Position numbers and translations under genes: made by a program
NCBI GenBank assembly: GCA_030679895.1
Contig: JAUXSN010000007.1
Location: 1 to 54,593, forward strand
DNA length: 54,593 bases
Source: Candidatus Moraniibacteriota bacterium
GTDB taxonomy: Bacteria > Patescibacteriota > Minisyncoccia > Moranbacterales > UBA11712
Direction: 5' to 3'
Notes under the pieces: model-generated
Database searches by the model: none
Seen by the model: only the letters and a program-made list of their open reading frames with translations
Told to the model about the DNA's origin: nothing
Shown here: positions 17,160-26,735 of the stretch, in pieces
Layout: each line of letters opens with the position of its first letter
How positions within the stretch are numbered: the first letter of the stretch is position 1

Positions 17160-18863
17160 ATGATCTGCTATTTATTTTCAAAGCCTCTATATTTCATATT
17201 CTCCTCGGATGTACCGTCACTTCTATATTATTCACATATACCGACAGCTATAGTTGCAATCTTGATTGGTATTTTTGTCTTCTGGAAAGGCAAGCAATTA
17301 CTAATCAACCGGTTGTTATTTGCTATCTCCGCTTGTTTTTCTCTTTGGGTAATTTTAAATCTTATCTTATGGACAAATATTCATAGTGATCTTATGCTGT
17401 TTGTTTGGTCCTTTCTTCGGGTATTGTCCTCTCTCATATCAATCCTCAGCATATATTTCATTTATGTCTTTCTGGGGGGGAAAGACGTATCTTTCCGGCT
17501 TAAAATTATTTTTTTAATACTTACGGTTCCTATTATTATTTTATCTTCAACCTATATAAATCTGAGGGGATTCAATATTGCAAGTTGTGATGCGTTTATG
17601 TTCGAAGGACCCTTGTTTCAGTTCTCCCGTGTCTTTTTTGGAGTATTGGCAATGATTTGGATATTTGTTCTGCTTATTCGCAAATACCGCACAGCAGAAG
17701 TTAATTTCAGAAAACAAATATTACTCATGGGAGTAGGGATGGAGTTGTTTCTCTTTTCTTTCTTTATGGTAACATTCTTAGCGGCATATCTTACTGATAT
17801 GGGCTTAGTGTCTGATTCGCGAATTGAGTTTTATGGACTGTTTGGCATGGATATATTTGTTGCTTTCTTGGCCTATCTCATTGTCCGCTACAAGACCTTC
17901 AATATCAAATTGATCGCGACCCAGGCTCTTGTCATCGCCCTTATTATTCTCATAGGCTCGCAGATCTTCTTCGCCCAGAGCCTTACTAATACAATCTTGA
18001 TAGGCGTCACTCTTATCATATCTCTGGCATTCGGCTACATGCTCGTAAGATCGGTAAATATGGAAGTCCAAAGAAAAGAAGAACTTGAAATTCTTTCTAC
18101 TAAGCTGGCGCAAGCGAATGATAAGTTGCATCAGCTCGACAAGACCAAATCGGAGTTTATTTCCATCGCTTCGCATCAGCTGCGGACGCCGTTGACGGCC
18201 ATCAAGGGCTTTGTGTCGCTTCTTTTGGAGGGAACCTACGGCCAGGTGCCGGAAACCCAAAAAGGCGCGCTGGAGAAAGTATATATTTCCAATGAAAGGC
18301 TGGTGCAATTGGTTGAGGACTTACTGAACATTTCCCGCATTGAGTCCGGGCGGATGGAATTTGATTTTCAGGAGGCGCAAATTGAGGATCTCATCACCGA
18401 AGCGGCGAATACGCTTGATCTTTCGGCGAAGAATAAGGGGCTATATCTCGAATGGAAAAAGCCGGAGAAAATATCCCCAAAAATCAAAATTGACATCACC
18501 AAGGTCAAAGAAGTTATTTCCAATATGATCGATAACTCGATCAAGTATACGCAAAAAGGCGGTGTCACTGTCCGGATGGAAAATGGCGTTTTTTTTGATC
18601 ACAACACAATGGAACGGAAAAATGTTTTGCGGGTGATCGTATCTGACACTGGAATCGGGATGGAGAAAGAGGATATTGAGAATATTTTCGATAAATTCGT
18701 GCGCGGAAAAGAAATCAGCCACTACCACACCGACGGAACGGGACTCGGAATGTTCATCGCCAAGAAAGTAACCGAGGCCCATCAAGGCAAAATCTGGGCC
18801 GAATCAGCTGGAAAGGGGAAAGGAAGCCGGTTTATTTTGGAATTGCCGGTGAATATCACGTAA
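17160..18863 (+). CDS. Multi-TM sensor histidine kinase
   Basis: N-terminal hydrophobic sensor, H-box KSEFISIASHQLRTPLTAIKGF, N box NMIDNSIKYT, G boxes DTGIGM and GTGLGMFIAKKV. Confidence 0.92.
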   Translation: MICYLFSKPLYFIFSSDVPSLLYYSHIPTAIVAILIGIFVFWKGKQLLINRLLFAISACFSLWVILNLILWTNIHSDLMLFVWSFLRVLSSLISILSIYFIYVFLGGKDVSFRLKIIFLILTVPIIILSSTYINLRGFNIASCDAFMFEGPLFQFSRVFFGVLAMIWIFVLLIRKYRTAEVNFRKQILLMGVGMELFLFSFFMVTFLAAYLTDMGLVSDSRIEFYGLFGMDIFVAFLAYLIVRYKTFNIKLIATQALVIALIILIGSQIFFAQSLTNTILIGVTLIISLAFGYMLVRSVNMEVQRKEELEILSTKLAQANDKLHQLDKTKSEFISIASHQLRTPLTAIKGFVSLLLEGTYGQVPETQKGALEKVYISNERLVQLVEDLLNISRIESGRMEFDFQEAQIEDLITEAANTLDLSAKNKGLYLEWKKPEKISPKIKIDITKVKEVISNMIDNSIKYTQKGGVTVRMENGVFFDHNTMERKNVLRVIVSDTGIGMEKEDIENIFDKFVRGKEISHYHTDGTGLGMFIAKKVTEAHQGKIWAESAGKGKGSRFILELPVNIT

Positions 18864-18934
18864 CACAAAACAAAGAGCATGGAATAATGTTTGCGCCGCG
18901 TTTTTTGTTCCATGTTACGTGTTCTGTGCTCTAT
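18858..18934. repeat. Inverted pair of heptanucleotide word arrays at HK 3' end
   Basis: ACGTAAC ACAAAAC AAAGAGC ATGGAAT ... GTTCCAT GTTACGT GTTCTGT GCTCTAT. Confidence 0.9.
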
Positions 18935-18996
18935 GGAAAAATTGTCTTTTCGTGCCGATTGTGGTACGATTTTTTAGTAATAATTGATTAGAATTC

Positions 18997-20277
18997 ATGC
19001 AAAAAAATATGGAAAAAGTCTGCGTCATTGGTCTCGGATATGTCGGTTTCCCGCTGGCGGTTTTGTGTTCGGTGAAAGGCTACGAAGTTTATGGATTTGA
19101 CAAGGATGAAAAAAAACTCGCGAGAATTGAAAAGGGCGAAAATATCGTTGAGGAAAAATATCTCGGTGAACTGCTCCCGAAAGCGAAAATTAAGGTGATT
19201 CGCGACGAATCTCAAATGAAAGACTGCGATATTTTCATTATCGCCGTTCCAACGCCGGTCGATGAAAAATATTATCCGGATTTGAGTTATATTGTTTCTG
19301 CCTCCGAAACCGTGGCCAAAAACATGAAAAAAGGCTCCTTAGTCATCGTGGAATCAACAATCAATCCGGGTGTTTGCGAAGAATTCGTCCGCCCGGCCTT
19401 CGAAAAGGAAGGATTTGCCATCGGCCAAGACGTTTTTATTTCTCATTGCCCCGAGCGAATTAATCCGGGCGATCCAAGGTGGAACGTAACCAACATCCCG
19501 CGAGTGGTCGGCTCATTTGACGAGAAAGGACTCGAAAAAAGCGTGAAATTTTATGAAAGCATAATCGACGCGAAGATCATGCCGATGAAAACTATTCGAG
19601 AGGCGGAAGCGGTCAAAATAATGGAAAATTCCTTTCGCGACATCAATATTGCTTTTGTCAACGAGCTGGCGAGATCTTTCAATCTGATGGATATAGACGT
19701 GGTTAATGTCATCCGGGGCGCTTCAACCAAGCCTTTTGCATTTATGGCTCATTGGCCCAGTTGCGGCGTTGGGGGACATTGCATTCCGGTCGATCCTTAT
19801 TATCTGATCGAAAAAGCCAAGGAAAATGATTTCGACCATCAGTTTTTGCGAGTGGCTCGCGCCATCAACAACGGAATGCCATTGTATAGCGTTGAACTTT
19901 TGCAAGATGAGCTCAATAGTCTGGGCAAATCATTGAAAGGCGCCAAAATTGGCCTTCTGGGAGTTTCTTATAAGGCCAATGTCGGCGATCTGCGCGAAAG
20001 TCCGGCCCTCAAGATCATCGAGCTTTTGGAAAAGCATGGCGCGGTTCTCAATATTTACGATCCGTTTATTCCGAAACTTTCGAACGTCAGCAGTGTTGAA
20101 GAAATTTTGGAAAAATCAGAGGCTATCTTTCTTGCCACAAGTCACAATGAATTTGTGAAAATTCCCGCGGAAAAATTTAGGGAAAAGGGGATCGGCTTGA
20201 TTGTGGACGGGATGAACTGCCTGGATAAAGACAAAATACTGGCACTGGGGATAAAGTATAAGGGAATAGGCCGCTAG
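18997..20277 (+). CDS. Nucleotide-sugar (UDP-glucose/UDP-ManNAc family) dehydrogenase
   Basis: VCVIGLGYVGFPLAVLCSVKGYEVYGFD; STINPGV; CVGGHCIPVDPYYL-like SCGVGGHCIPVDPYYLIEKA. Confidence 0.93.
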   Translation: MQKNMEKVCVIGLGYVGFPLAVLCSVKGYEVYGFDKDEKKLARIEKGENIVEEKYLGELLPKAKIKVIRDESQMKDCDIFIIAVPTPVDEKYYPDLSYIVSASETVAKNMKKGSLVIVESTINPGVCEEFVRPAFEKEGFAIGQDVFISHCPERINPGDPRWNVTNIPRVVGSFDEKGLEKSVKFYESIIDAKIMPMKTIREAEAVKIMENSFRDINIAFVNELARSFNLMDIDVVNVIRGASTKPFAFMAHWPSCGVGGHCIPVDPYYLIEKAKENDFDHQFLRVARAINNGMPLYSVELLQDELNSLGKSLKGAKIGLLGVSYKANVGDLRESPALKIIELLEKHGAVLNIYDPFIPKLSNVSSVEEILEKSEAIFLATSHNEFVKIPAEKFREKGIGLIVDGMNCLDKDKILALGIKYKGIGR

Positions 20278-20283
20278 GAGCGG

Positions 20284-20400
20284 AATTTCCAATTTCAAAT
20301 TTCCAATTTCAAAACAAATCCCAATTTTCAAAATTCTAATTTTATAAACTTTTTTGAATTTTGGTTATTTGAGCTTTGATATTATTTCGGATTTTTGTCG
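20284..20400. repeat. Heptanucleotide word array in intergenic region
   Basis: AATTTCC AATTTCA AATTTCC AATTTCA ... with partly complementary downstream GAATTTTGGTTATTTGAGCTTTGATATTATTTCGGATTTTTG. Confidence 0.75.
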
Positions 20401-20468
20401 CATCCCGAAGTTTGTTTTTTTGTTTTTTAGCATGTATAATAACGACATAAATCAATTAAAGTAAAGTT

Positions 20469-21296
20469 ATGGCGAAAATAATGATCGTCGAGGATGATCC
20501 GATGCTGGTTGAAATATACGAAAAAAAGCTCTTGGACACGGGATTTGAAATCAAAATCGTGACGAGCGGCAAAGCGGTAAAAGATGAAGCCCTTTTATGG
20601 CATCCTGATCTAATTCTCCTGGACGTTGTTTTGCCGGATATGGACGGATTTGAAATCCTTGAAGCCGTCAAAAAAGAAAATGAGATCAAAAGCATTCCGG
20701 TATATGTATTCAGCAACTTAAGCGCCAAAGAAGATATTGACCGGGCCACAAGTTTAGGCGCGGCGGGTTTTTTGACAAAATCGAATTTTACCCCTTCCCA
20801 GCTGGCGGAAGAAGTAAAAAAACTGGTCGGCGACCAATCCTCATCTTCCATTACCTCTCCACCGGAACCATCCCAGTCAGCTTCTCCGACCGAAGAATTT
20901 CCGCTTAAAAAAGAAACTGGCGGACACAAAGTTCTGATAATCGAAGATGAAGATATTTTTATTGAAATGTTCGGGGACAAACTAAAACAGGAAGGTTTTG
21001 AAGTTGTCGCGGCTAAAAATGGAAAATGGGGAATCAAGGAAGCGGAAAAGGGTCTTTTTGACTGCGTACTTCTTGATATGATGATGCCGGCCATGAACGG
21101 CTACGAGGCGATAAAGGAACTTCGGGCAAATGAAGCGACAAAAAATACTCCGGTTATCATTTTGTCCAACTCGGCAATGGATAGCGAAGTGAAACAAGCG
21201 CTTGACCTGGGAGCCGACGCGTACTATGTGAAAACGCAAATCACTCCCGGCGAAGTGGTCAAGAAAGTGAAGGAACTTATTGGAAATAAAAAATAG
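20469..21296 (+). CDS. Response regulator with two tandem receiver (REC) domains
   Basis: REC1 DLILLDVVLPDMDGFE...FLTKSNFTP; REC2 DCVLLDMMMPAMNGYE...YYVKTQITP. Confidence 0.92.
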   Translation: MAKIMIVEDDPMLVEIYEKKLLDTGFEIKIVTSGKAVKDEALLWHPDLILLDVVLPDMDGFEILEAVKKENEIKSIPVYVFSNLSAKEDIDRATSLGAAGFLTKSNFTPSQLAEEVKKLVGDQSSSSITSPPEPSQSASPTEEFPLKKETGGHKVLIIEDEDIFIEMFGDKLKQEGFEVVAAKNGKWGIKEAEKGLFDCVLLDMMMPAMNGYEAIKELRANEATKNTPVIILSNSAMDSEVKQALDLGADAYYVKTQITPGEVVKKVKELIGNKK

Positions 21297-21316
21297 ATCC
21301 CTCGATTTTCTGGTAA

Positions 21317-22531
21317 ATGAAAATAAAACACACAGAAAAACTAAATTTACCCCTTCTGAAAATCCTATCCTTTTGTTCCTTTCTTCTCGGAATTTCTTCG
21401 GCTCTCATTCTTTATCTTGAGTCGGATTATTTCAGGATTGCCCTTGGAAGCGACAATATCACTTTCTACTTCATCGCCGGATATGTTTTGGCGCTGATTC
21501 TCATATTTAACTGGCACCACCTTGTGAGGCGCTTCGGAAAAGTGAGGGTTTTTCTTGTGAACATCACCGCGAAAGCCGTCATCGTTTCGCTTATCGGCCT
21601 TTTTCCGATAAATCAGGCAAGCGCCTGGCTCCTTGTGCTTTATATAGCCTCAACGGTGCTAATGTGGGTTGATCTCGATGTTCTTCTTGAGTCTTGCTCA
21701 AGAGACGTGAAAACTGGGAAAATCCGGGGGGCTTACCTCACTATCATGAACGCGGGATATCTCATCTCGCCTTTTTTCGCGGGTCTCATCATCAGCCGGT
21801 GGGGGATGAATTCCGTTTTTTTGATTGCCGCGACTATTTTGGTTATCGTTTCCGTCATCGCCCTTTTCCGCCTCAAGCGGATTCCGGAATGCGACATCGA
21901 GGATTTGAGCTTCTTTTCTCTCATGAAAAAAGTTTTCCAACGAAAGAATGTCATGCGCGTATATTATATCTCTTTCCTTCTGGAGCTTTTTTACGCCCTT
22001 ATGATCATCTATACGCCGCTTTATCTTCTGGAACTCGGTTTTTCCTGGAGCGAAATCGGCGGAATGTTCACAATAATGCTCATTCCTTTCGTCATCTTGC
22101 AGTATCCGGCCGGAATTTTGGCCGACAAAAAATTTGAGGAGAAAAACATGATTGTTTTTGCGCTTCTTCTCATGGCGGCGTCCACAACTGTAATATTTTT
22201 CTTGTCTTCCAAGGACTTCGCGATTTGGGCGGCTGCCCTTTTCGCGACCCGCATCGGAGCGAGCCTTATTGAGATTCTTCGCGATTCGTATTTCTATAAG
22301 CGCATCGACCACACAGACGTCGACATTGTTGATTTTTTCCGGAGCGTCCGCCCGATGGCTTATATCCTCGGGCTCCTCATCGCCACTCCGATTGTCTATA
22401 TGTTCCATATCCGTTTTATCTTCCCGTTTGTAGGTGTGATGATGCTCACCGGCGTGCCTTTCGCGCTGAAGCTCGCCTCAAGCCGCATTCCACCCGTCTA
22501 CGGCCAGCTTTCCGGAAAAATAAAGAGATAA
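21317..22531 (+). CDS. MFS transporter
   Basis: About 12 hydrophobic helices; MFS-like loops (GILADKKFEEKNMIVFALLLM). Confidence 0.82.
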   Translation: MKIKHTEKLNLPLLKILSFCSFLLGISSALILYLESDYFRIALGSDNITFYFIAGYVLALILIFNWHHLVRRFGKVRVFLVNITAKAVIVSLIGLFPINQASAWLLVLYIASTVLMWVDLDVLLESCSRDVKTGKIRGAYLTIMNAGYLISPFFAGLIISRWGMNSVFLIAATILVIVSVIALFRLKRIPECDIEDLSFFSLMKKVFQRKNVMRVYYISFLLELFYALMIIYTPLYLLELGFSWSEIGGMFTIMLIPFVILQYPAGILADKKFEEKNMIVFALLLMAASTTVIFFLSSKDFAIWAAALFATRIGASLIEILRDSYFYKRIDHTDVDIVDFFRSVRPMAYILGLLIATPIVYMFHIRFIFPFVGVMMLTGVPFALKLASSRIPPVYGQLSGKIKR

Positions 22532-22628
22532 TTTTTTTGATTCCGATCCCAAGCCTTAGCTTCGGATTTTTTATTTCCAATAACCGGAAAAAATGCTATT
22601 ATAAATACATAAGCGCTAAAAAAAACAT

Positions 22629-23141
22629 ATGGCCATTTCCAAAAAAATCATCGATCATCTCAAGGAAAAAAAGTATAAATTCGAGATAATCGAGCACAAA
22701 ACCACCTATACCGCCTTTGACACGGCGCGGACAGCCCAAAAGCAGGAAAAGGAAGTGAAGTCCGACGAAATTGCGAAAGCGCTGGTCGTGAAAGCGGACA
22801 AAGACTACGCGGTAGTCCTGGTTCCGGCCAGCAAAAGACTCGACAAAAAGAAGCTGCTGAAAATTATAAATGCGCTGAAAAAGAAGAATAAAGAAAAATT
22901 ATATAAATCCCTCGACCTCGCCAAGGAAGCATGGATGAAGAAAAATATTCCCGGAAAAGTGGGCGCCACTCCCGCGTTCAAAGAGCTTCTCGGGATTGAT
23001 ATTTATATCGATGCGGTTCTGGCCAAGCAAAAAAACCTCTACGTCGGCTCGGGCGAATACGAATACTCTATCAAACTTCCGGCCAAGCAATATCTCAAAA
23101 ATGAAATGCCGGTGAAGGGAAGCTTTGGGGTGAAAAGGTGA
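22629..23141 (+). CDS. YbaK/EbsC (ProRS editing-domain family) aminoacyl-tRNA deacylase-like protein
   Basis: YTAFDTARTAQ...KSDEIAKALVVKADKDYAVVLVPASKRLDKKKL; GKVGATPAFKELLGIDIYID. Confidence 0.8.
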   Translation: MAISKKIIDHLKEKKYKFEIIEHKTTYTAFDTARTAQKQEKEVKSDEIAKALVVKADKDYAVVLVPASKRLDKKKLLKIINALKKKNKEKLYKSLDLAKEAWMKKNIPGKVGATPAFKELLGIDIYIDAVLAKQKNLYVGSGEYEYSIKLPAKQYLKNEMPVKGSFGVKR

Positions 23142-23148
23142 ATTTTCT

Positions 23149-23895
23149 ATGTATAACGTAAAATTATTAAAATTCGAAGGCCCGTTGGATTTGCTTTTGC
23201 GCCTCATAGAGGAGCAAAAACTCGACATTGCGGAAGTGAGCCTGGCAAAAGTAGCCGATGGCTATCTTGAATATGTCCGCAGCGACCAGAATATTTCCCT
23301 TGAAAATCTTTCCGAGTTTATCAGCATCGCCGCGAAAATAATTCTCATTAAGTCCCGCAATATTCTTCCGACGCTTGAGGTCACGCCCGAAGAGGAAAAA
23401 GAAATCAAGGATCTGGAGGAGCAGCTCAAGCTCTATCGGGAATATAAGGACATTTCCGAAAAAATAGGCTCGCTTCTCCGGAAAAATAAGTTCGCCTATT
23501 CGCGGGACTATTTGCTGGGAATCGCAAATGTTTTTTCTCCCCCTAAGAATGTAAATTTGTTTGATCTCAAGAAGTGCTATAATGAAGCTATAGCGCAAAT
23601 AATTCTTCCCGAGAAAATTCCCGAAGAGGCCGTGAGAGATATTTTTACGCTTGAAGACAAAATCAGCGAATTTCAAAAAACACTGCGGGAGAGAATTGAG
23701 TTCAGTTTTTCGGATATGAAAGCGTCGGCCAAAGATAAAATCGAAATAATTGTCAGCTTTTTGGCTCTTCTTGAGATGATCAAGCAAAGAATAATAACAG
23801 CCGAACAGCACGAATTATTCGAAGATATAAGGATATCCAAGTTTGGCTCGCACGAAAATCAGGTTCGGGCGTCAGAAGTTCAAATGTTTACTTAA
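23149..23895 (+). CDS. scpA: Segregation and condensation protein A
   Basis: KLLKFEGPLDLLLRLIEEQKLDIAEVSLAKVADGYLEYV. Confidence 0.95.
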   Translation: MYNVKLLKFEGPLDLLLRLIEEQKLDIAEVSLAKVADGYLEYVRSDQNISLENLSEFISIAAKIILIKSRNILPTLEVTPEEEKEIKDLEEQLKLYREYKDISEKIGSLLRKNKFAYSRDYLLGIANVFSPPKNVNLFDLKKCYNEAIAQIILPEKIPEEAVRDIFTLEDKISEFQKTLRERIEFSFSDMKASAKDKIEIIVSFLALLEMIKQRIITAEQHELFEDIRISKFGSHENQVRASEVQMFT

Positions 23896-23923
23896 ATAAT
23901 TTATTTTTTTCCAAACTATCGCT

Positions 23924-24502
23924 ATGGAGCCAAAGAAACTGAAATCTATCCTGGAAAGCCTTCTTTTTATCTCCGGCGAGCCGATCCGGACTTCCCGCCT
24001 TGCAAAAATCTGCGATATTCCCAAGAATGATATGGAAGCGGCCCTCGGGGAGCTGGAACAGGATTTCAAACGCGAGGAGAGAGGATTAATGATAATTTTC
24101 AAGGAAGATCTTGTCCAATTGGCCACTGATCCTCAAAATCAGGAATTTGTGAATCAGCTGGTTAGCGGCGAACTGGGATCCGACCTGTCGCGCTCGTCTC
24201 TCGAAACCCTTTCTATTGTTGCCTATCGCGGTCCCATTTCCCGAGTTCAAATTGAAGTTATCCGGGGCGTAAACTGCAGCTATGTCTTGCGAAGCCTGCT
24301 TTTGAGGGGCCTGGTCGAAAGAAAAGAAGAATCCGACGTGAGAGGATATTTATATGAAATATCATTTAATTTTTTGAAAAATCTGGGAATTGGAAATGTG
24401 AAGGATCTTCCGGAGTGGGAGAAACTGTCAAAAAACGAAAAGGTGGCCGAGCTTCTTAAAACAAACCTCCAGGAACCGGAAGAAAATGCGCCTCCGTCGT
24501 AA
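23924..24502 (+). CDS. scpB: Segregation and condensation protein B
   Basis: LKSILESLLFISGEPI; LETLSIVAYRGPISRVQIEVIRGVNCSYVLRSLLLRGLVE. Confidence 0.95.
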   Translation: MEPKKLKSILESLLFISGEPIRTSRLAKICDIPKNDMEAALGELEQDFKREERGLMIIFKEDLVQLATDPQNQEFVNQLVSGELGSDLSRSSLETLSIVAYRGPISRVQIEVIRGVNCSYVLRSLLLRGLVERKEESDVRGYLYEISFNFLKNLGIGNVKDLPEWEKLSKNEKVAELLKTNLQEPEENAPPS

Positions 24503-24532
24503 GCGTAAAAAGAAGATCATAAAAATCATTTC

Positions 24533-25558
24533 ATGAATACTATAGCCGGCGTAATCTTAATCCTCTTTTTTCCCGCTCAATATTATTTGTACGGTTTTTT
24601 CACGGCGCCTGAAAACTTCAATCGATCACCCGCCGCCCAAGTCGAAGGCGCAACCTCGGAAAAATACAAATCTTCGAGTGAAAAAAGCCTCAAAGGCAGA
24701 CTCTCCAACCAAAAAAATGAAAATAGCAATTATGGAGGCTCGGGACTAATTCCCGAGAGAAAGAAGGATTATTACAATACAAAAATTTTCGCCGGATCAT
24801 CAGTAGTTATCGACGTCGATTCCGGCACTATTTTGCATTACGACAACGGGAGGGGAAAAATACCCATCGCTTCCCTGACTAAAATAATGACAGCCGTTCT
24901 GGTCTTAGAAAACGTGAAGAACCTGGACGAACCGGTGACTGTTGATGAAGAAGCCCTATCGGCTGACGGAACTAAAGTTGGCTGTCCCCAGACGGGATAT
25001 TGCGTGGATGAAAGGCTTCATATCGGCGAGAAAGTCACTGTCGGCGATCTTTTGATGGCTATGCTCCTTGACAGCGCCAATGACGCCGCTATCGCTCTTG
25101 GCAAGTATATCGCCGGTTCGCAAAAAGATTTTGCCGGCCTTATGAACGACAAAGCTAAAGATTTGAGCCTCATGGATTCTCATTTCTGCAATCCGTCCGG
25201 GCTTGACGAGGATGATTGTTATTCATCCGCCTACGATATTGCCCGCATTGCCGCCTATTCAATGCAATATGAAAAGATCTGGAAGATAATGAAAACTCCG
25301 GAAATTGAAATCAGTTCAACCGACGGAAAATACACCCATAAACTCAAAAATACGGATCTTCTCCTTGACCAAATCCCGAATTGCCTGGGCGGAAAAACGG
25401 GTTTTACGTATAATGCCGGAAAATCCCTGATGATGGCGGCCGCGGATCCTTCCGGCGAACGCCATAAGATAATCGCCGTGATACTAAACGACAACGAACG
25501 CTGGGCGGATATGAAAAAGCTGATAGACTGGACTTTTGAAAATTATAATTGGAAATAA
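24533..25558 (+). CDS. D-alanyl-D-alanine carboxypeptidase (S11 family)
   Basis: IASLTKIMTAVLVLE (SxxK), DSANDAAIAL (SxN), LGGKTGFTYNAGKSLMMAA (KTG). Confidence 0.93.
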   Translation: MNTIAGVILILFFPAQYYLYGFFTAPENFNRSPAAQVEGATSEKYKSSSEKSLKGRLSNQKNENSNYGGSGLIPERKKDYYNTKIFAGSSVVIDVDSGTILHYDNGRGKIPIASLTKIMTAVLVLENVKNLDEPVTVDEEALSADGTKVGCPQTGYCVDERLHIGEKVTVGDLLMAMLLDSANDAAIALGKYIAGSQKDFAGLMNDKAKDLSLMDSHFCNPSGLDEDDCYSSAYDIARIAAYSMQYEKIWKIMKTPEIEISSTDGKYTHKLKNTDLLLDQIPNCLGGKTGFTYNAGKSLMMAAADPSGERHKIIAVILNDNERWADMKKLIDWTFENYNWK

Positions 25559-25559
25559 T

Positions 25560-26648
25560 ATGCATTTTGCCGACATTACAACTATTCCCGCCGCGATGGC
25601 AGTTTTCAAGATTTGGATCTTGGGCACCTTTGCTTTTGTTTTGGCTATGGCCTGGACGCCGATTCTGACTCATTTTCTCTACAAATACAAAATCGGCATA
25701 AAGATCAAGGAAAATTCCGTTGACGGCCGAAAGGCTCCCATTTATCACGGCCTGCATAAGGATAAAAGCGGAACACCTTCGATGGGGGGGGCTTTAATTT
25801 GGGCGACTGTCCTTTTTTTAGCCGTATTTGCTCACTTTTTCACCCCTTTTTTTGATGCGAAAATAATCACCCGGCTCGATTTTTTGAGCCGTTCCCAAAC
25901 CTGGCTGCCTCTTTTTGCCCTCGTTTCCGCCGCCATTCTCGGTGCTTTTGACGATATCTTCAGCGCGAAAGGCTGGGGATCAAATAAAGGGGGCGGGATC
26001 CGGTTTCTTTTCCGTTTTGGGTGGCTATTTCTCATCGCTATTCTGGGAGCTCTTTGGTTTTATTTCAAGCTTGATTTTCACGCTATTCACATACCGGGAG
26101 TGGGCGACCTTGCGATAGGCTGGTGGTATATCCCTTTCTTCGTTTTTGTGGTGCTGGCCACGGCTTTTTCTTCCAATGAAACCGACGGCCTCGACGGCCT
26201 AAACGGCGGGATACTTTTGATCGCTTTCGCGGCCTTCGGAGCAATAGCTTTCACTCAAAGCAAGATTGATCTCGCGGCTTTTTGCGCCGTTATTTGCGGT
26301 TCACTTCTCGCTTTTCTTTGGTTTAATATATACCCCGCCCGTTTTTTTATGGGCGATACGGGATCGATCTCGCTTGGGGCAACCCTGGCTGTTGTCGCTA
26401 TGCTCACTAACTCTGTTTTGGTTTTGCCGATAATTTGCCTCGTCTATGTTATTGAATCTTTATCAGTGATAGTCCAGCTGACATCCAAAAAATTATTTGG
26501 ACGCAAGATTTTTTTGTCCACGCCGATTCACCATCATTTCGAAGCTAAAGGCTGGCCGGAGACTAAAATAACCATGCGGGCCTGGATCCTGACCGGCGTT
26601 ACGGCGGGAATCGGACTCATAATCGGAATATTAGGAATGGGAAAATGA
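25560..26648 (+). CDS. mraY: Phospho-N-acetylmuramoyl-pentapeptide-transferase
   Basis: GTPSMGGALIW, NETDGLDGLNGG, FMGDTGSISLGATLA, TPIHHHFEAKGWPE. Confidence 0.96.
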   Translation: MHFADITTIPAAMAVFKIWILGTFAFVLAMAWTPILTHFLYKYKIGIKIKENSVDGRKAPIYHGLHKDKSGTPSMGGALIWATVLFLAVFAHFFTPFFDAKIITRLDFLSRSQTWLPLFALVSAAILGAFDDIFSAKGWGSNKGGGIRFLFRFGWLFLIAILGALWFYFKLDFHAIHIPGVGDLAIGWWYIPFFVFVVLATAFSSNETDGLDGLNGGILLIAFAAFGAIAFTQSKIDLAAFCAVICGSLLAFLWFNIYPARFFMGDTGSISLGATLAVVAMLTNSVLVLPIICLVYVIESLSVIVQLTSKKLFGRKIFLSTPIHHHFEAKGWPETKITMRAWILTGVTAGIGLIIGILGMGK

Positions 26649-26727
26649 TCGCCAGTGAACAACAATCAATGAACAATAATCGATCGATAATTTAAAAATA
26701 AAAATACTGATCACTGATCGCTGATCG
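26646..26727. repeat. Heptanucleotide word arrays between mraY and pgk, GATC-rich
   Basis: TGATCGC CAGTGAA CAACAAT CAATGAA CAATAAT CGATCGA ... CTGATCA CTGATCG CTGATCG. Confidence 0.85.
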
Positions 26728-26735
26728 CTAAAAAA

